Part shown: one piece after another, positions 37,457 to 46,700 of the stretch | How the letters are laid out: each line of letters opens with the position of its first letter | How positions within the stretch are numbered: the first letter of the stretch is position 1 | Assembly: GCF_012102745.1 (NCBI RefSeq) | Contig: NZ_JAAVSY010000015.1 | Span: 1-60,702 of the forward strand | Direction: 5' to 3' | From: Haematospirillum sp. H4485 | GTDB lineage: Bacteria > Pseudomonadota > Alphaproteobacteria > Rhodospirillales > Rhodospirillaceae | DNA length: 60,702 bases | Made by a program: the position numbers and the translations under genes | The notes under the pieces: model-generated | Told to the model about the DNA's origin: nothing | What the model saw: the letters and a program-made list of their open reading frames with translations, nothing else | The model's database searches: none

Positions 37457-37891
37457 GTGGACTGGGAGCATTTCACGCCGTGGGAGTCTTTGATGGGTGG
37501 GGTCCTAATTGGGCTTGGCGCCTCTGTATTGTTGCTTTTCAGTGGTCGCATTGCCGGTATCAGCGGCATTATTGGCGGACTTCTGCCTCCCCGTCGGGGA
37601 GGCTTGGGCTGGAGAACAGCCTTTGTTGCAGGGCTTGTGTTTTCTGCCCTAGCAGCCGATTTATCTGGATATTCTCCTGATCCCCGGTTTTCCTCACAAA
37701 ATCTTTTTCTTGTTCTTCTCGCCGGCCTTACGGTTGGTCTTGGATCGCGCCTTGGGTCTGGCTGTACCAGTGGTCATGGTGTCTGTGGTCTGGCTCGCTG
37801 CTCTATTCGCTCTGTGGTGGCCACAGCCTGTTTTATAGGAGCGGGTATGGCCGTTGTTTTTCTCCTGAATCCCATCGGGCGAGGGGGATGA
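37457..37891 (+). CDS. YeeE/YedE-type sulfur transporter, part 1
   Basis: A 144-residue membrane protein with four hydrophobic segments. Family marks are FSGRIAGISGIIGGLL and the cysteine-bearing LGSGCTSGHGVCGLARCSIRS, which resembles the thiosulfate-conducting Cys relay of YeeE/TsuA proteins. Many Alphaproteobacteria split this transporter over two genes, and the partner follows after 3 nt. Start: GTG at 37457 with GGGGGAG 6 nt upstream; a TTG at 37442 is possible. It likely imports thiosulfate or another sulfur species. No sulfur-oxidation genes are adjacent. Confidence 0.88.
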   Translation: MDWEHFTPWESLMGGVLIGLGASVLLLFSGRIAGISGIIGGLLPPRRGGLGWRTAFVAGLVFSALAADLSGYSPDPRFSSQNLFLVLLAGLTVGLGSRLGSGCTSGHGVCGLARCSIRSVVATACFIGAGMAVVFLLNPIGRGG

Positions 37892-37894
37892 AGC

Positions 37895-38332
37895 ATGGCT
37901 TACCTTGCGCCCTGTCTGTCGGGCATACTCTTCGGGATCGGGCTTCTTTTATCAGGCATGGCCAACCCCGCCAAGGTGCAGGGCTTTCTTGACATTTTCC
38001 GGAATTGGGACCCATCGCTGGTCTTGGTTATGGTTGGAGCCATTGCGGTATCATGGCCTGCTTTCCGTTTTGTCGAGCGTAGGGGGGCCGGAGTGGCCGG
38101 CTGTGCCCTCTCCCTGCCGACAAAACGGGCTGTTGATATCCCTCTTGTTGTCGGAAGCCTTATATTCGGTGCTGGATGGGGCTTGGCCGGAATATGTCCA
38201 GGCCCGGCTCTTGTCCTGGCAGGCTACGGATTTACAGATGCTCTTTATTTTGTGTCAGCCATGCTGGTCGGCATGGTGCTCTTCGAGTTGGCCAGCTGGG
38301 TCAAGAAACATGGTATCAAGCGTTCCCCGTAG
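37895..38332 (+). CDS. YeeE/YedE-type sulfur transporter, part 2
   Basis: A 145-residue membrane protein (DUF6691-type partner). FGIGLLLSGMANPAKVQGFLD and IFGAGWGLAGICPGPALVLAG are the conserved motifs, the latter with the single functional Cys. It is translationally close to part 1 (3-nt gap) and the two form one transporter. The last codons (GAG TTG GCC AGC TGG) are part of a 14-nt inverted repeat with the 3' end of the convergent eda gene. Confidence 0.88.
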   Translation: MAYLAPCLSGILFGIGLLLSGMANPAKVQGFLDIFRNWDPSLVLVMVGAIAVSWPAFRFVERRGAGVAGCALSLPTKRAVDIPLVVGSLIFGAGWGLAGICPGPALVLAGYGFTDALYFVSAMLVGMVLFELASWVKKHGIKRSP

Positions 38333-38349
38333 GGTCAGCTGGCCAACTC
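38285..38349. repeat. 14-bp inverted repeat across yedE/eda 3' ends
   Basis: GAGTTGGCCAGCTG (38285-38298) and CAGCTGGCCAACTC (38336-38349) are perfect complements with a 37-nt loop. Both encode E-L-A-S in their own gene, on opposite strands. It may act as a weak transcription barrier between convergent genes. Confidence 0.7.
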
Positions 38350-39024
38350 ACTCCGGGCGTGTTCGCACGCGGCCATGATCTGTCTTGCAGCCTGCATGAC
38401 GGCCTCGCGATCTCCCTTGCGTACCAAGACTTCGTCAACCAGTTTACCCCCGGCTCCTACACATATGGCACCGGCCTTGATCCATTCACCGATGCTGCTG
38501 GCGTCAACGCCGCCAGTTGGCATCATGGGGACGCCGGGGAAGACAGAACGCAAGGCTTTGAGGTGAGCCGGGCCAACGCTGGAGGCCGGAAAAATTTTGA
38601 TAGCTGTGGCCCCGGCAGACAGCGCGCTTGCAACTTCGGTCGGGGTCAGGGTGCCCATCAGGCAGGCAATGCCGTGTTCGTTACATACAGCCCCGACCTC
38701 GGGTACGACCCAAGGTGATACGACATATCGTGCGCCCGCTGCAATTACGTCATGCGCAGCAGCGGCAGAGATCACTGTACCGGCTCCAATCAACAGGTCG
38801 GGGTACGCCACAGACAGCTTCCGGATCACGGAAATGGCATCCGGCGTTGTCATGGTTATTTCGAATGTCCTGATTCCGGCCTCGCGCAGCCATTCAACAG
38901 CGGTCAAGGCGAGATCCGGTGTGCTGGTCCGGATAACGGGTACAACGCCGAAGCCTGACAATTGGGCGATGATCTCGCTGGCCGGGATCAGTTTGGCAGC
39001 CATGTTCTGTGCGGGTATTGTCAC
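38335..39024 (-). CDS. eda: KDPG aldolase (2-dehydro-3-deoxy-phosphogluconate aldolase)
   Basis: A 229-residue class I aldolase, the last Entner-Doudoroff step, splitting KDPG to pyruvate and glyceraldehyde-3-phosphate. Motifs are VVPVIRTSTPDLAL, FEITMTTPDAISVI, the GAGTVIS loop, RYVVSPWVVPEV, the Schiff-base Lys in GATAIKIFPASSVG, and MPTGGVD. I chose GTG at 39022-39024 because AAGGA lies 7 nt upstream and the length fits; an ATG at 39060 would add 12 residues. It is divergent from zwf-pgl-edd, sharing a 226-bp spacer (39025-39250) in which I see no clear operator. Confidence 0.94.
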   Translation of the reverse strand: MTIPAQNMAAKLIPASEIIAQLSGFGVVPVIRTSTPDLALTAVEWLREAGIRTFEITMTTPDAISVIRKLSVAYPDLLIGAGTVISAAAAHDVIAAGARYVVSPWVVPEVGAVCNEHGIACLMGTLTPTEVASALSAGATAIKIFPASSVGPAHLKALRSVFPGVPMMPTGGVDASSIGEWIKAGAICVGAGGKLVDEVLVRKGDREAVMQAARQIMAACEHARSELAS

Positions 39025-39250
39025 GATTGGATCCTTGGTGTTCGGGTGCGGGCAGGGCATGACGATAGCCTGAGTGCTTGTTTACACAGCCAGTCAGATT
39101 GTGGCAAGGCGTTGGTTTTTCACCCTGACAGCATGCGTTGAGACAATTTCTTTTGCTCTTGTCGCGCAGTAATCCTACATTCACCCTCGGCAGGGCCGAG
39201 GCAAGAGCGGGTTCTGCTTGTGGTGCTGGATGTACGCAGGATGCAGAAAT

Positions 39251-40822
39251 ATGGCAAAAACAGGTTCAATCTGCCCCCCTAACGCAGACGTTTCTTCCGA
39301 TATGGCCAGTTCGCGGTCTGGATTTGGTCAGACGTTGCGCAAACCAACGGTACCCGGTTTTGACTACGTTGTTGTTGGTGGTACGGGGGACCTGACATTC
39401 CGCAAGCTCCTGCCGTCACTCTACTATTGTCATCTCAATGGCCTGATTGATTCTGAGAGCCGGATTGTGGCATCGGCACGCTCAGCGCTTTCAACCGAAT
39501 CCTATCGTGTCCGTGTGTCTGAAGCCCTGCAGCGTTATTTGCCTGAGGTAGATCTTGATCGTGCAGCTGTTGCCTCTTTTCTGGACCGGATTGCATACGT
39601 AGAACTTGATGCAGCCGGCGAGGCTGGCTGGGCAGGGCTGGTATCATTGTTGGCCGACAGCACCAACAGCATTCGGGTTTTTTATCTGGCGACATCACCG
39701 GACCTTTTTGGGCCTGTCTGCCGGAATCTCCACCGGGCAGGGCTTGTAACGCAGGATTCCCGCGTGGTGCTTGAGAAGCCGATTGGCCGCGATCTCGAAT
39801 CCGCCCTTGCCATCAATCATGATGTCGGAGCTGTTTTCGACGAGCGGGCGATTTTCCGTATTGATCATTATCTGGGCAAGGAGGCGGTTCAGAACCTGCT
39901 GGCCCTGCGCTTTGCCAATGCCTTGTTCGAGCCTCTCTGGAACAGCCGCTTTATTGACCATGTCCAGATCACGGTTGCAGAAACTGTCGGGCTGGAGGGG
40001 CGCAGCGGGTATTATGAGCGGGCAGGGGCTCTGCGTGATATGGTGCAGAACCATTTGCTGCAAGTTCTCTGTCTGGTTGCCATGGATCCGCCAGCCCGGA
40101 TGAGCGATGAGGCTGTGCGTGACGAGAAGCTCAAGGTCTTGCGTGCCCTGGCTCCGATTGAAGGCAAGGATGTGTTGACCCGCACCATTCGTGGTCAATA
40201 TGCTGCGGGTGCAATTGGCGGTGTTGCTGTACCGGGCTATCTGGAAGAACCGGGTGTGGATGCCGACAGCCGGACGGAAACCTTTGTGAGCCTGAAGGCC
40301 GAGGTTCATAACTGGCGTTGGGGGGGGATGCCCTTCTATCTGCGTACCGGAAAACGGTTGGCCGTGAAGACGTCCGAAATTGTCATACAGTTTCGCCCTG
40401 TTCCGCATTCGATATTCCCGGGGGCAGCCGGGCGTGACCTGCAGCCGAACCGTCTTGTCGTGCGCGTGCAGCCCAATGAGGGGATCAAGCTGCACATGAT
40501 GACCAAGGAGCCGGGACCGGGTGGAATGCGCTTCCGCGAGACGCCCCTGAACCTGAGTTACTCCGATGTCTTCAAGCAGAGAACGCCGGATGCTTACGAG
40601 CGTTTGCTTCTGGACGTCGTGCGCGGCAACCCTACCCTGTTCATGCGGCGTGATGAGGTTGAAGCCGCTTGGCAATGGATTGAGCCCATTCTCGATGGCT
40701 GGGCCCGCCATGACATGGTTCCCCGTCCTTATGCAGCGGGCACGTGGGGGCCTTCTGCGTCTGTTGCAATGATTGAACGCGATCTAAGATCTTGGCATGA
40801 CGATGCGGAGATGCACCGATGA
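39251..40822 (+). CDS. zwf: Glucose-6-phosphate 1-dehydrogenase
   Basis: A 523-residue enzyme oxidising glucose-6-phosphate to 6-phosphogluconolactone. It has the NADP-binding VVVGGTGDLTFRKLLPSLY, EKPIGRDLESA, and the active-site FRIDHYLGKEAVQNLLALRFAN. The start of about 25 residues (MAKTGSICPPNA and onward) is not conserved; ATG at 39251 follows AGGA, and ATG at 39302 is an alternative. It is first in the zwf-pgl-edd operon and overlaps pgl by 4 nt. With eda it makes a complete Entner-Doudoroff upper branch. Confidence 0.95.
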   Translation: MAKTGSICPPNADVSSDMASSRSGFGQTLRKPTVPGFDYVVVGGTGDLTFRKLLPSLYYCHLNGLIDSESRIVASARSALSTESYRVRVSEALQRYLPEVDLDRAAVASFLDRIAYVELDAAGEAGWAGLVSLLADSTNSIRVFYLATSPDLFGPVCRNLHRAGLVTQDSRVVLEKPIGRDLESALAINHDVGAVFDERAIFRIDHYLGKEAVQNLLALRFANALFEPLWNSRFIDHVQITVAETVGLEGRSGYYERAGALRDMVQNHLLQVLCLVAMDPPARMSDEAVRDEKLKVLRALAPIEGKDVLTRTIRGQYAAGAIGGVAVPGYLEEPGVDADSRTETFVSLKAEVHNWRWGGMPFYLRTGKRLAVKTSEIVIQFRPVPHSIFPGAAGRDLQPNRLVVRVQPNEGIKLHMMTKEPGPGGMRFRETPLNLSYSDVFKQRTPDAYERLLLDVVRGNPTLFMRRDEVEAAWQWIEPILDGWARHDMVPRPYAAGTWGPSASVAMIERDLRSWHDDAEMHR

Positions 40823-41532
40823 GCAACACCATGACTTCAGCTTTGGCTGTTTTTCCGGACGCAATGTCATTGGCTGAATCAGCGGCTTCGTTGGTGGCTG
40901 ATGCGCTGATCGATGCTGTTTCGGCCCGTGGCCGGGCTTCTTTGGTTGTGCCTGGGGGGCGTACGCCGGCACAGTTCCTGTCGTGCCTTGCTACGGCCGT
41001 TTTGCCATGGGATCGTGTGTCTGTCACGTTGACAGACGAGCGTTGGGTCGGTCTTGATGATGCCGGCAGCAACGAGGCCATGGTCCGTCGCAGTTTCCTG
41101 AAAGCGTCTGCCCGGTGTGCACACCTGGTTCCTCTTTATACCGGGGAAAGCTCCCCAGCTGAGGGCATTGCATCGGTAGACCGTGCCCTTGGGGCTTTTG
41201 ATGATGCCTTTGATATGGTTGTCTTGGGTATGGGAGAAGATGGTCATATTGCGTCTCTCTTCCCCGGTGAGCCGACATGGCCACATCCGGCTGAAGGCAT
41301 CGCCGCAGGCCAGTTTTGCGTCCCTGCAATGGGTATTCTTGGTGGTCCGGAGCGGATCTCGCTCACGCTCGGGCGTCTGGTGAATGCCCGTTCTGTTGTT
41401 GTGCTTGCAACAGGGGAAACCAAACGGCGCCTGTGGGAAGATATGGAGGCGGGTGGTCCGTCAGCTTCCTTGCCGATTGGTGCCCTGCAGGCCAGTGTGC
41501 GTTGTCCGTTGACGGTCCTTTGGTGCCCTTGA
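40819..41532 (+). CDS. pgl: 6-phosphogluconolactonase
   Basis: A 237-residue lactonase of the NagB/DevB type, hydrolysing 6-phosphogluconolactone to 6-phosphogluconate. Motifs are [50 protein letters not shown], and the C-terminal region around [24 protein letters not shown] overlap with zwf indicates translational coupling. It is 34 bp upstream of edd. Confidence 0.95.
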   Translation: MSNTMTSALAVFPDAMSLAESAASLVADALIDAVSARGRASLVVPGGRTPAQFLSCLATAVLPWDRVSVTLTDERWVGLDDAGSNEAMVRRSFLKASARCAHLVPLYTGESSPAEGIASVDRALGAFDDAFDMVVLGMGEDGHIASLFPGEPTWPHPAEGIAAGQFCVPAMGILGGPERISLTLGRLVNARSVVVLATGETKRRLWEDMEAGGPSASLPIGALQASVRCPLTVLWCP

Positions 41533-41566
41533 CACATATGGTTCTGGTGTTGTTTCAGAGGACGTT

Positions 41567-43393
41567 ATGACTATCCATCCTGGTATTGCTTCTGTTACCC
41601 GGCGTATTGCCGAACGCAGTCGGGAAACTCGCCGTGCTTATTTGCAGCGCCTGCGTGCCGCCCGGGGTGTTTCCCGTCCCGGACGCATGGAGCTTGGCTG
41701 CAGCAACTTTGCCCATGGCGTTGCGGCTTGCGAGTCCCATCAGAAGCAGGTTCTGATGGCACCAGAGGCTCCGGGTATCGGCATTGTGACGTCATACAAC
41801 GATATGCTGTCTGCCCATCAACCCTTTGAGACCTATCCGCAGATTCTGCGTGCGGCTGTTGCGTCAGCCGGTGGGTTCGCCCAGGTTGCCGGTGGGGTTC
41901 CCGCAATGTGTGACGGGATTACCCAAGGGCGGGCGGGTATGGAACTCTCCTTGTTCAGTCGGGATGTCATTGCCATGGCCACGGCGGTGGCATTGTCGCA
42001 TGATATGTTTGACGGTGCCTTGTTGCTTGGGGTTTGTGACAAGATTGTGCCCGGACTGGTAACCGGTGCTTTGTGCTTTGGCCATCTGCCAATGATTTTT
42101 GTACCGGCAGGTCCTATGCCTTCCGGCATTTCCAATGCAGAAAAAGCCAAGGTCAGGCAGGAGTTTGCTGCGGGCCGCGTCGGGCGCGATGAACTGCTGG
42201 CTGCGGAAATGGCTGCTTATCATGCACCGGGGACCTGTACGTTCTATGGCACGGCCAACTCAAATCAGATGCTGATGGAGATTATGGGCCTGCATTTACC
42301 TGGTGCTTCGTTTGTTGCCCCGGGAACAGCGCTGCGACATGCCCTGACGGAAGAGGCCGGACGGCGCGTAACTGCTATGGCCCGTGGTGAGGAAACGGCT
42401 CCGATTGGCGAAATAATCGACGAGAGAGTTATCACCAATGCCCTGATTGGTCTGCTTGCGACAGGTGGATCTACAAACCACACCCTGCATCTTGTTGCTA
42501 TGGCCCGTGCTGCCGGGCTTATTCTGGACTGGCAGGATTATTCCGACCTGTCTGCCATTATTCCTCTTCTGGCCAAGGTTTATCCGAATGGAGAGGCAGA
42601 TGTGAATGCCTTCCATGAGGCAGGTGGAATGGCGTTCTTGATCCGGGAGCTACTTCAAAATGGGATGCTGTATGGGGATGTCATGACGGTTGCCGGCCCT
42701 GGTCTTGAGCGCTATACGCGGACTCCTGCACTCCGGGATGGTGCTCTGGCTTATGTGGATCTTGCCCGTGACAGCGCTGATCCGGCTGTGTTAACAACAG
42801 TTGGGCGTCCCTTTGCCCCGGATGGGGGATTGAAAGTACTGTCGGGGAATTTGGGACGCGCTGTTATCAAGACATCGGCTGTCAAGCCTGAGAACCGTGT
42901 TGTTGAGGCTCCATGCCGTGTTTTTGATTCCCAGGAGGCGATGCTACAAGCATTCCAGGCTGGTGAGTTGAACCGTGATGTTGTGTGCGTTGTCCGTTTT
43001 CAGGGGCCCAAGGCCAATGGCATGCCCGAGTTGCACAAGCTGACCCCGCCGCTGGGGGTTCTTCAGGACCTTGGATACAAGGTTGCGCTGGTAACCGACG
43101 GGCGTATGTCCGGGGCATCGGGCAAAGTTCCGGCCGCCATTCACGTAACGCCCGAAGCGCTGGACTCAGGTATGATCGGATATGTCCAGGATGGCGATAT
43201 CATTCGGCTGGATGCGGTAGCCGGTGTTCTGGAGCTTAAGGTTGAGCCATCTCTTCTGCATGCCCGCTCAATTCCATCTGCCCCTGTGGATCAGCGTTTT
43301 GGTACCGGGCGTGAACTGTTTGCACCCTTCAGACAGTTGGCTGGTGGCGCGGAAGAGGGGGCGGGTATATTCCGTTTTGACGGGCGTGCCTGA
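41567..43393 (+). CDS. edd: 6-phosphogluconate dehydratase
   Basis: A 608-residue Fe-S dehydratase of the IlvD/Edd family, converting 6-phosphogluconate to KDPG. Conserved segments are [56 protein letters not shown], the cluster cysteine in [20 protein letters not shown], and [22 protein letters not shown]. The length is exactly that of Edd rather than IlvD. It is the last gene of zwf-pgl-edd. A stem (GCTGGGAG/CTCCCAGC at 43423-43430 and 43447-43454) downstream lies in the convergent gene end. Confidence 0.96.
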   Translation: MTIHPGIASVTRRIAERSRETRRAYLQRLRAARGVSRPGRMELGCSNFAHGVAACESHQKQVLMAPEAPGIGIVTSYNDMLSAHQPFETYPQILRAAVASAGGFAQVAGGVPAMCDGITQGRAGMELSLFSRDVIAMATAVALSHDMFDGALLLGVCDKIVPGLVTGALCFGHLPMIFVPAGPMPSGISNAEKAKVRQEFAAGRVGRDELLAAEMAAYHAPGTCTFYGTANSNQMLMEIMGLHLPGASFVAPGTALRHALTEEAGRRVTAMARGEETAPIGEIIDERVITNALIGLLATGGSTNHTLHLVAMARAAGLILDWQDYSDLSAIIPLLAKVYPNGEADVNAFHEAGGMAFLIRELLQNGMLYGDVMTVAGPGLERYTRTPALRDGALAYVDLARDSADPAVLTTVGRPFAPDGGLKVLSGNLGRAVIKTSAVKPENRVVEAPCRVFDSQEAMLQAFQAGELNRDVVCVVRFQGPKANGMPELHKLTPPLGVLQDLGYKVALVTDGRMSGASGKVPAAIHVTPEALDSGMIGYVQDGDIIRLDAVAGVLELKVEPSLLHARSIPSAPVDQRFGTGRELFAPFRQLAGGAEEGAGIFRFDGRA

Positions 43394-43413
43394 GCCTGCC
43401 TTGTGAATTAGCT

Positions 43414-45564
43414 TCAGACGTTGCTGGGAGCTGTACGGAGGTATTGCTCCCAGCTTCTGAGGAATTCTGTTTCTATGATCCAAAGAAAGAGTCGCTGTAA
43501 TTCATCTCCATGTCGTTTTTCACACTCTTGATCGTACAATCTTTGCCTTGCTAGCTTTTCTGGATCCGATACCAGCCCACAGGCCAGTCTGACATAATCA
43601 TCCAGATCTTTGGCATGGATAGGATTATTGTATTCTTCTGTATTATCACCTTCATACAGGTGCACAATCTTGATCCCCATTGCCATGAGAAGTTTGATTG
43701 TTGTACCGCCGCGATAGTGCAGGGGGTCGAGAACAACATCGATGCCTCGACAGAATGTAATCCAATCTTTTAGGGGCATTTCCTCGCGCAGGTCTATCCG
43801 ATCAACAGGACAGCTATCGGCAGCGAAGTCGTGCAGAATGACTTTCCGTGTTTCCGGGTTGTCTGCTCCTGGAGCAATGACGGTTAAGCGTGCCGTTGGA
43901 CATGCATCAAGGATGCGTCCCCACAAGCGCCGGGTTTCAGAATCAACCTTCAGATATTTGTTGACGGAGCCAAACAGTGGCCACCCCCGTTGCAGCATAG
44001 GAAGGGGGCTCGGGCACCAGCACTCTTTTGGTGCATTAATTTCGGATGGTCCTGCTTGATCCCACAGACGTTCCACGCTGTATTTCTGCTCGTCGGTCCT
44101 TTTGGGGGGATTGCCGTAGAGAGGACGGCTGTCAACCCGGGTTAGTCCGGTTGTTCCGGGATAACCGATCATGCTGACTTGCAGGGGTGCCGGCTTCCAA
44201 GCAAACAGTGGCAGTATGTTACCCGCAGTATGACCCGCAAGATCCACCAAAATATCAATATTGTGCCTTTGTATCAAACGTGCAGCTTTTTCAGGGTCTT
44301 GTGGCAGAGTGTACCACTGGTCCGTCATCTTTCTCAGTCGTTGGGTTGTCTCATCACTCCGGCGTGGAATGTGGAACCCAACAATTTCAAACTTTGAGCG
44401 ATCATGTCGTATAAAGAGCGGTTCTACGAACAAGCTGATGGCATGGTGGCAGAAATCAGGTGAAACATACCCGATACGCAGACGCTTTTTGGGACCTGCT
44501 GCCATGTGGTGGGGGAGGGGCGTGATCTGCCGTTCCCAGAACTGTCCAAAATTACGGTGATCTTGGAACACATCTTCGGGGCTTGTTTTGTTGTCATGCA
44601 GACTGAGGAACAGGGCATTGCTCCACAGTTGCCAGTCAAGGGGTCGCAGCTCTGCTGCACGTTTCCATGCCAGCCTAGCCTGTGTGGTATGGCCGAAGTG
44701 TGCCTCGATTTCACCTGTCAACGCGCACGTCTGCCACGTCTCGCCCACTTTTCTGATCAGTGTTTTGGCCTGCGCACGGGCGCCGTCAAGGTTGCCTTCC
44801 TTTGCTTCCAGCCGGGCAAGCCGCATCAGAGCCTCCGGCGTATCCGGCGCTTTTTGAAGATAGAGGCGTAGATGAGCAATGGCTCCGACCGTGTCACCAT
44901 GTGTTGCTGCAAGCTCGGCATCAAGGCGCTCGCACAGGGGATGATCAGGCATCAGTATGCTGATTGTACCGCGCAAGGAGGATGCTTCCTGTATCCGTCC
45001 CACGTCAATCAGCCCCAGACACAGGTGGAAGAGTGCCTCCTGACATGGATGGGCAGCATGGAGTGCCTCTTCCCAGGCTTTGATGGCGTCTTCCTTGTGT
45101 CCTTCCTCGTGATGGATATTGCCAATGTTGAACCAGGCATGACCACTGCCGGGATCCAGGGCCAGGACATGATTGTAGTGTGTGATGGCAGCATCTGTTT
45201 GTCCGGTCTTGCGCAAAGCCATGGCCAGTGAAAAATGAGCGGCAGCATTCTCTGGGTGGTGTTGCAGGTATGTTTCCAGCATGGATATGGCCTGTTCCGG
45301 CTTCTGGAGCGTCAGCAGAAGCTCGCCGGCTTCGTATCCCAAGACAGGATGGGTTGGGGCATCCTGCGCTGCACCTACCAACCAAGGGAGTGCTTGTTCC
45401 TGTTGCCCTGACCCGGACAGGAGCAGGCCGAAAAGGCGTCGCCCCTCTATGTGCCGTGGCTCCTTGTCTATCAACGTTGTCAGGTATTGCAGGGCTTCCT
45501 GGTGTCGCTGTTTCTCCAACGCGGTGACAACAGATTGGAACAGGGAATCCTGCAAGGAAGTCAT
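43414..45564 (-). CDS. TPR protein with GT41 (OGT/SPINDLY-like) glycosyltransferase domain
   Basis: A 716-residue protein. The first half (about residues 1-340) is TPR repeats, for example EALQYLTTLIDKEPRHIEGR and HVLALDPGSGHAWFNIGNIH. From about residue 365 it has the GT41 core: RLRIGYVSPDFCHHAISLFVEP, IDILVDLAGHTAGN, PAPLQVSMIGYPGTTGL, LFGSVNKYLKVD, and VLDPLHYRGGTTIKLLMAMG. This is the bacterial relative of O-GlcNAc transferase, usually glycosylating proteins such as adhesins or flagellin. ATG at 45562-45564 starts the first TPR; the upstream frame is non-conserved. The canonical D-Y-R-x-x-D after GTTGL is replaced by VDSRPLYGNPP. The target is unknown. Confidence 0.85.
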   Translation of the reverse strand: MTSLQDSLFQSVVTALEKQRHQEALQYLTTLIDKEPRHIEGRRLFGLLLSGSGQQEQALPWLVGAAQDAPTHPVLGYEAGELLLTLQKPEQAISMLETYLQHHPENAAAHFSLAMALRKTGQTDAAITHYNHVLALDPGSGHAWFNIGNIHHEEGHKEDAIKAWEEALHAAHPCQEALFHLCLGLIDVGRIQEASSLRGTISILMPDHPLCERLDAELAATHGDTVGAIAHLRLYLQKAPDTPEALMRLARLEAKEGNLDGARAQAKTLIRKVGETWQTCALTGEIEAHFGHTTQARLAWKRAAELRPLDWQLWSNALFLSLHDNKTSPEDVFQDHRNFGQFWERQITPLPHHMAAGPKKRLRIGYVSPDFCHHAISLFVEPLFIRHDRSKFEIVGFHIPRRSDETTQRLRKMTDQWYTLPQDPEKAARLIQRHNIDILVDLAGHTAGNILPLFAWKPAPLQVSMIGYPGTTGLTRVDSRPLYGNPPKRTDEQKYSVERLWDQAGPSEINAPKECWCPSPLPMLQRGWPLFGSVNKYLKVDSETRRLWGRILDACPTARLTVIAPGADNPETRKVILHDFAADSCPVDRIDLREEMPLKDWITFCRGIDVVLDPLHYRGGTTIKLLMAMGIKIVHLYEGDNTEEYNNPIHAKDLDDYVRLACGLVSDPEKLARQRLYDQECEKRHGDELQRLFLWIIETEFLRSWEQYLRTAPSNV

Positions 45565-45757
45565 CGGTTCTTGTTCCACGTATTGTTGGCGGGTAAGGCA
45601 TTTCTCTTGTGAAGGATTCCACCTGTTTTGTGGTGGGGCAAGTCTGTTGTGGGTGGAGGTATCTGTGCTCGCCACAGCACTGCCATTTTTTGATAATACG
45701 GTAACTAAGTGCTGTGCTTTATTTAGAGACGTTTCTTTATGGGGCTTGGGGCAGGCG

Positions 45758-46009
45758 ATGACCGGCCGACTGGAGCTGGCGCGGCATAACGACAGCATTT
45801 TGACAATTCCCCTTGGAGCCTTCTGGGAAACAACCGGAGGCAACTGGGTCTTTGTTGTCGACGGATCCACGGCCACCCGCAGGGATATCAAGGTTGGCCG
45901 CCGGACGGTTGATGCCGTGGAAGTGCTTGAGGGGCTTGCAGAGGGAGAGCGCATCATAACATCAAGTTATCAAGGTTTTGGCGACTACCGGAACCTGACC
46001 CTGAACTAG
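45758..46009 (+). pseudogene. C-terminal remnant of an ABC-efflux membrane-fusion protein
   Basis: About 83 codons matching the C-terminus of MacA-like adaptors: ILTIPLGAFWETTGGNWVFV, then VGRRTVDAVEVLEGLAEGERIITSSYQGFGD. There is no signal peptide, lipoyl domain or coiled coil upstream, because the sequence before about 45745 belongs to the opposite-strand TPR-GT41 gene and its upstream region. The adaptor has therefore lost its 5' part. It sits 11 nt before an intact MacB-type ATPase gene. Whether the fragment is expressed is unknown; an in-frame ATG exists at 45758. Confidence 0.75.
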
Positions 46010-46020
46010 GAAGCAGCAGC

Positions 46021-46683
46021 ATGATACGATTGAAAAACGTCGGAAAGACCTATCGGACGTCGGAGATGGAAACCCGGGCCCTGACAAATGTGAACCTGGA
46101 TATTGCAGGTGGTGAGTTTGTTTCGATTATGGGGCCTTCAGGCTCGGGAAAATCGACCTTGCTCAGCATTCTCGGGCTTCTGAATACCCCGAGTGAGGGG
46201 ATGATCCAGTTCGGGAACACGACGATCAGCAAAGAACGTGACAGCCTGCTGACGGAACTGCGCCGGAAACACATCGGGTTTGTATTTCAGGCATTCAACC
46301 TGATCCCGCACCTCAGTATCGAACGGAATGTGGAACTGGGGTTGGTCTATCGGGGTGTCGGGAAGGCAGAACGCCGCAAGCGCAGTCTGGATGTACTGAA
46401 AGCTGTGGGGCTGGAGGCCCGCGCCAAACATTACCCGGCCCAGTTGTCGGGTGGACAGCAGCAAAGAGCTGCCATTGCACGAGCCCTTGTGGGGGACCCT
46501 TCCATTATTCTGGCTGACGAGCCAACCGGAAATCTCGACAGTCAGAATGGCGAACAAATTCTCGATATGCTGCAGGGCATAGTCGCCAGCGGCAAGACAG
46601 TCGTGATGGTCACACACGATGAACGGCAGGCACAACGGGCACACAGGACAATCTCGATGAAGGACGGTCGTATTGTCCTGTAA
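46021..46683 (+). CDS. MacB/LolD-type ABC transporter ATP-binding protein (orphan)
   Basis: A 220-residue ATPase with Walker [14 protein letters not shown]-loop [14 protein letters not shown], signature [17 protein letters not shown], Walker [14 protein letters not shown], and H-loop VTHD. The length and [10 protein letters not shown] fit the stand-alone ATPase of MacB-like tripartite exporters. It is complete, but the adaptor before it is truncated. No permease follows, because the next gene (rsmB) is convergent 17 bp away. It is therefore probably non-functional unless a permease is encoded elsewhere. Confidence 0.9.
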   Translation: MIRLKNVGKTYRTSEMETRALTNVNLDIAGGEFVSIMGPSGSGKSTLLSILGLLNTPSEGMIQFGNTTISKERDSLLTELRRKHIGFVFQAFNLIPHLSIERNVELGLVYRGVGKAERRKRSLDVLKAVGLEARAKHYPAQLSGGQQQRAAIARALVGDPSIILADEPTGNLDSQNGEQILDMLQGIVASGKTVVMVTHDERQAQRAHRTISMKDGRIVL

Positions 46684-46700
46684 GTGCTGTTATGAGGATT

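Noticed and set aside
45281-45745. Long N-terminal extension of the adaptor fragment
   Set aside because: These codons are antisense to the TPR-GT41 gene and its upstream region and show no adaptor features.
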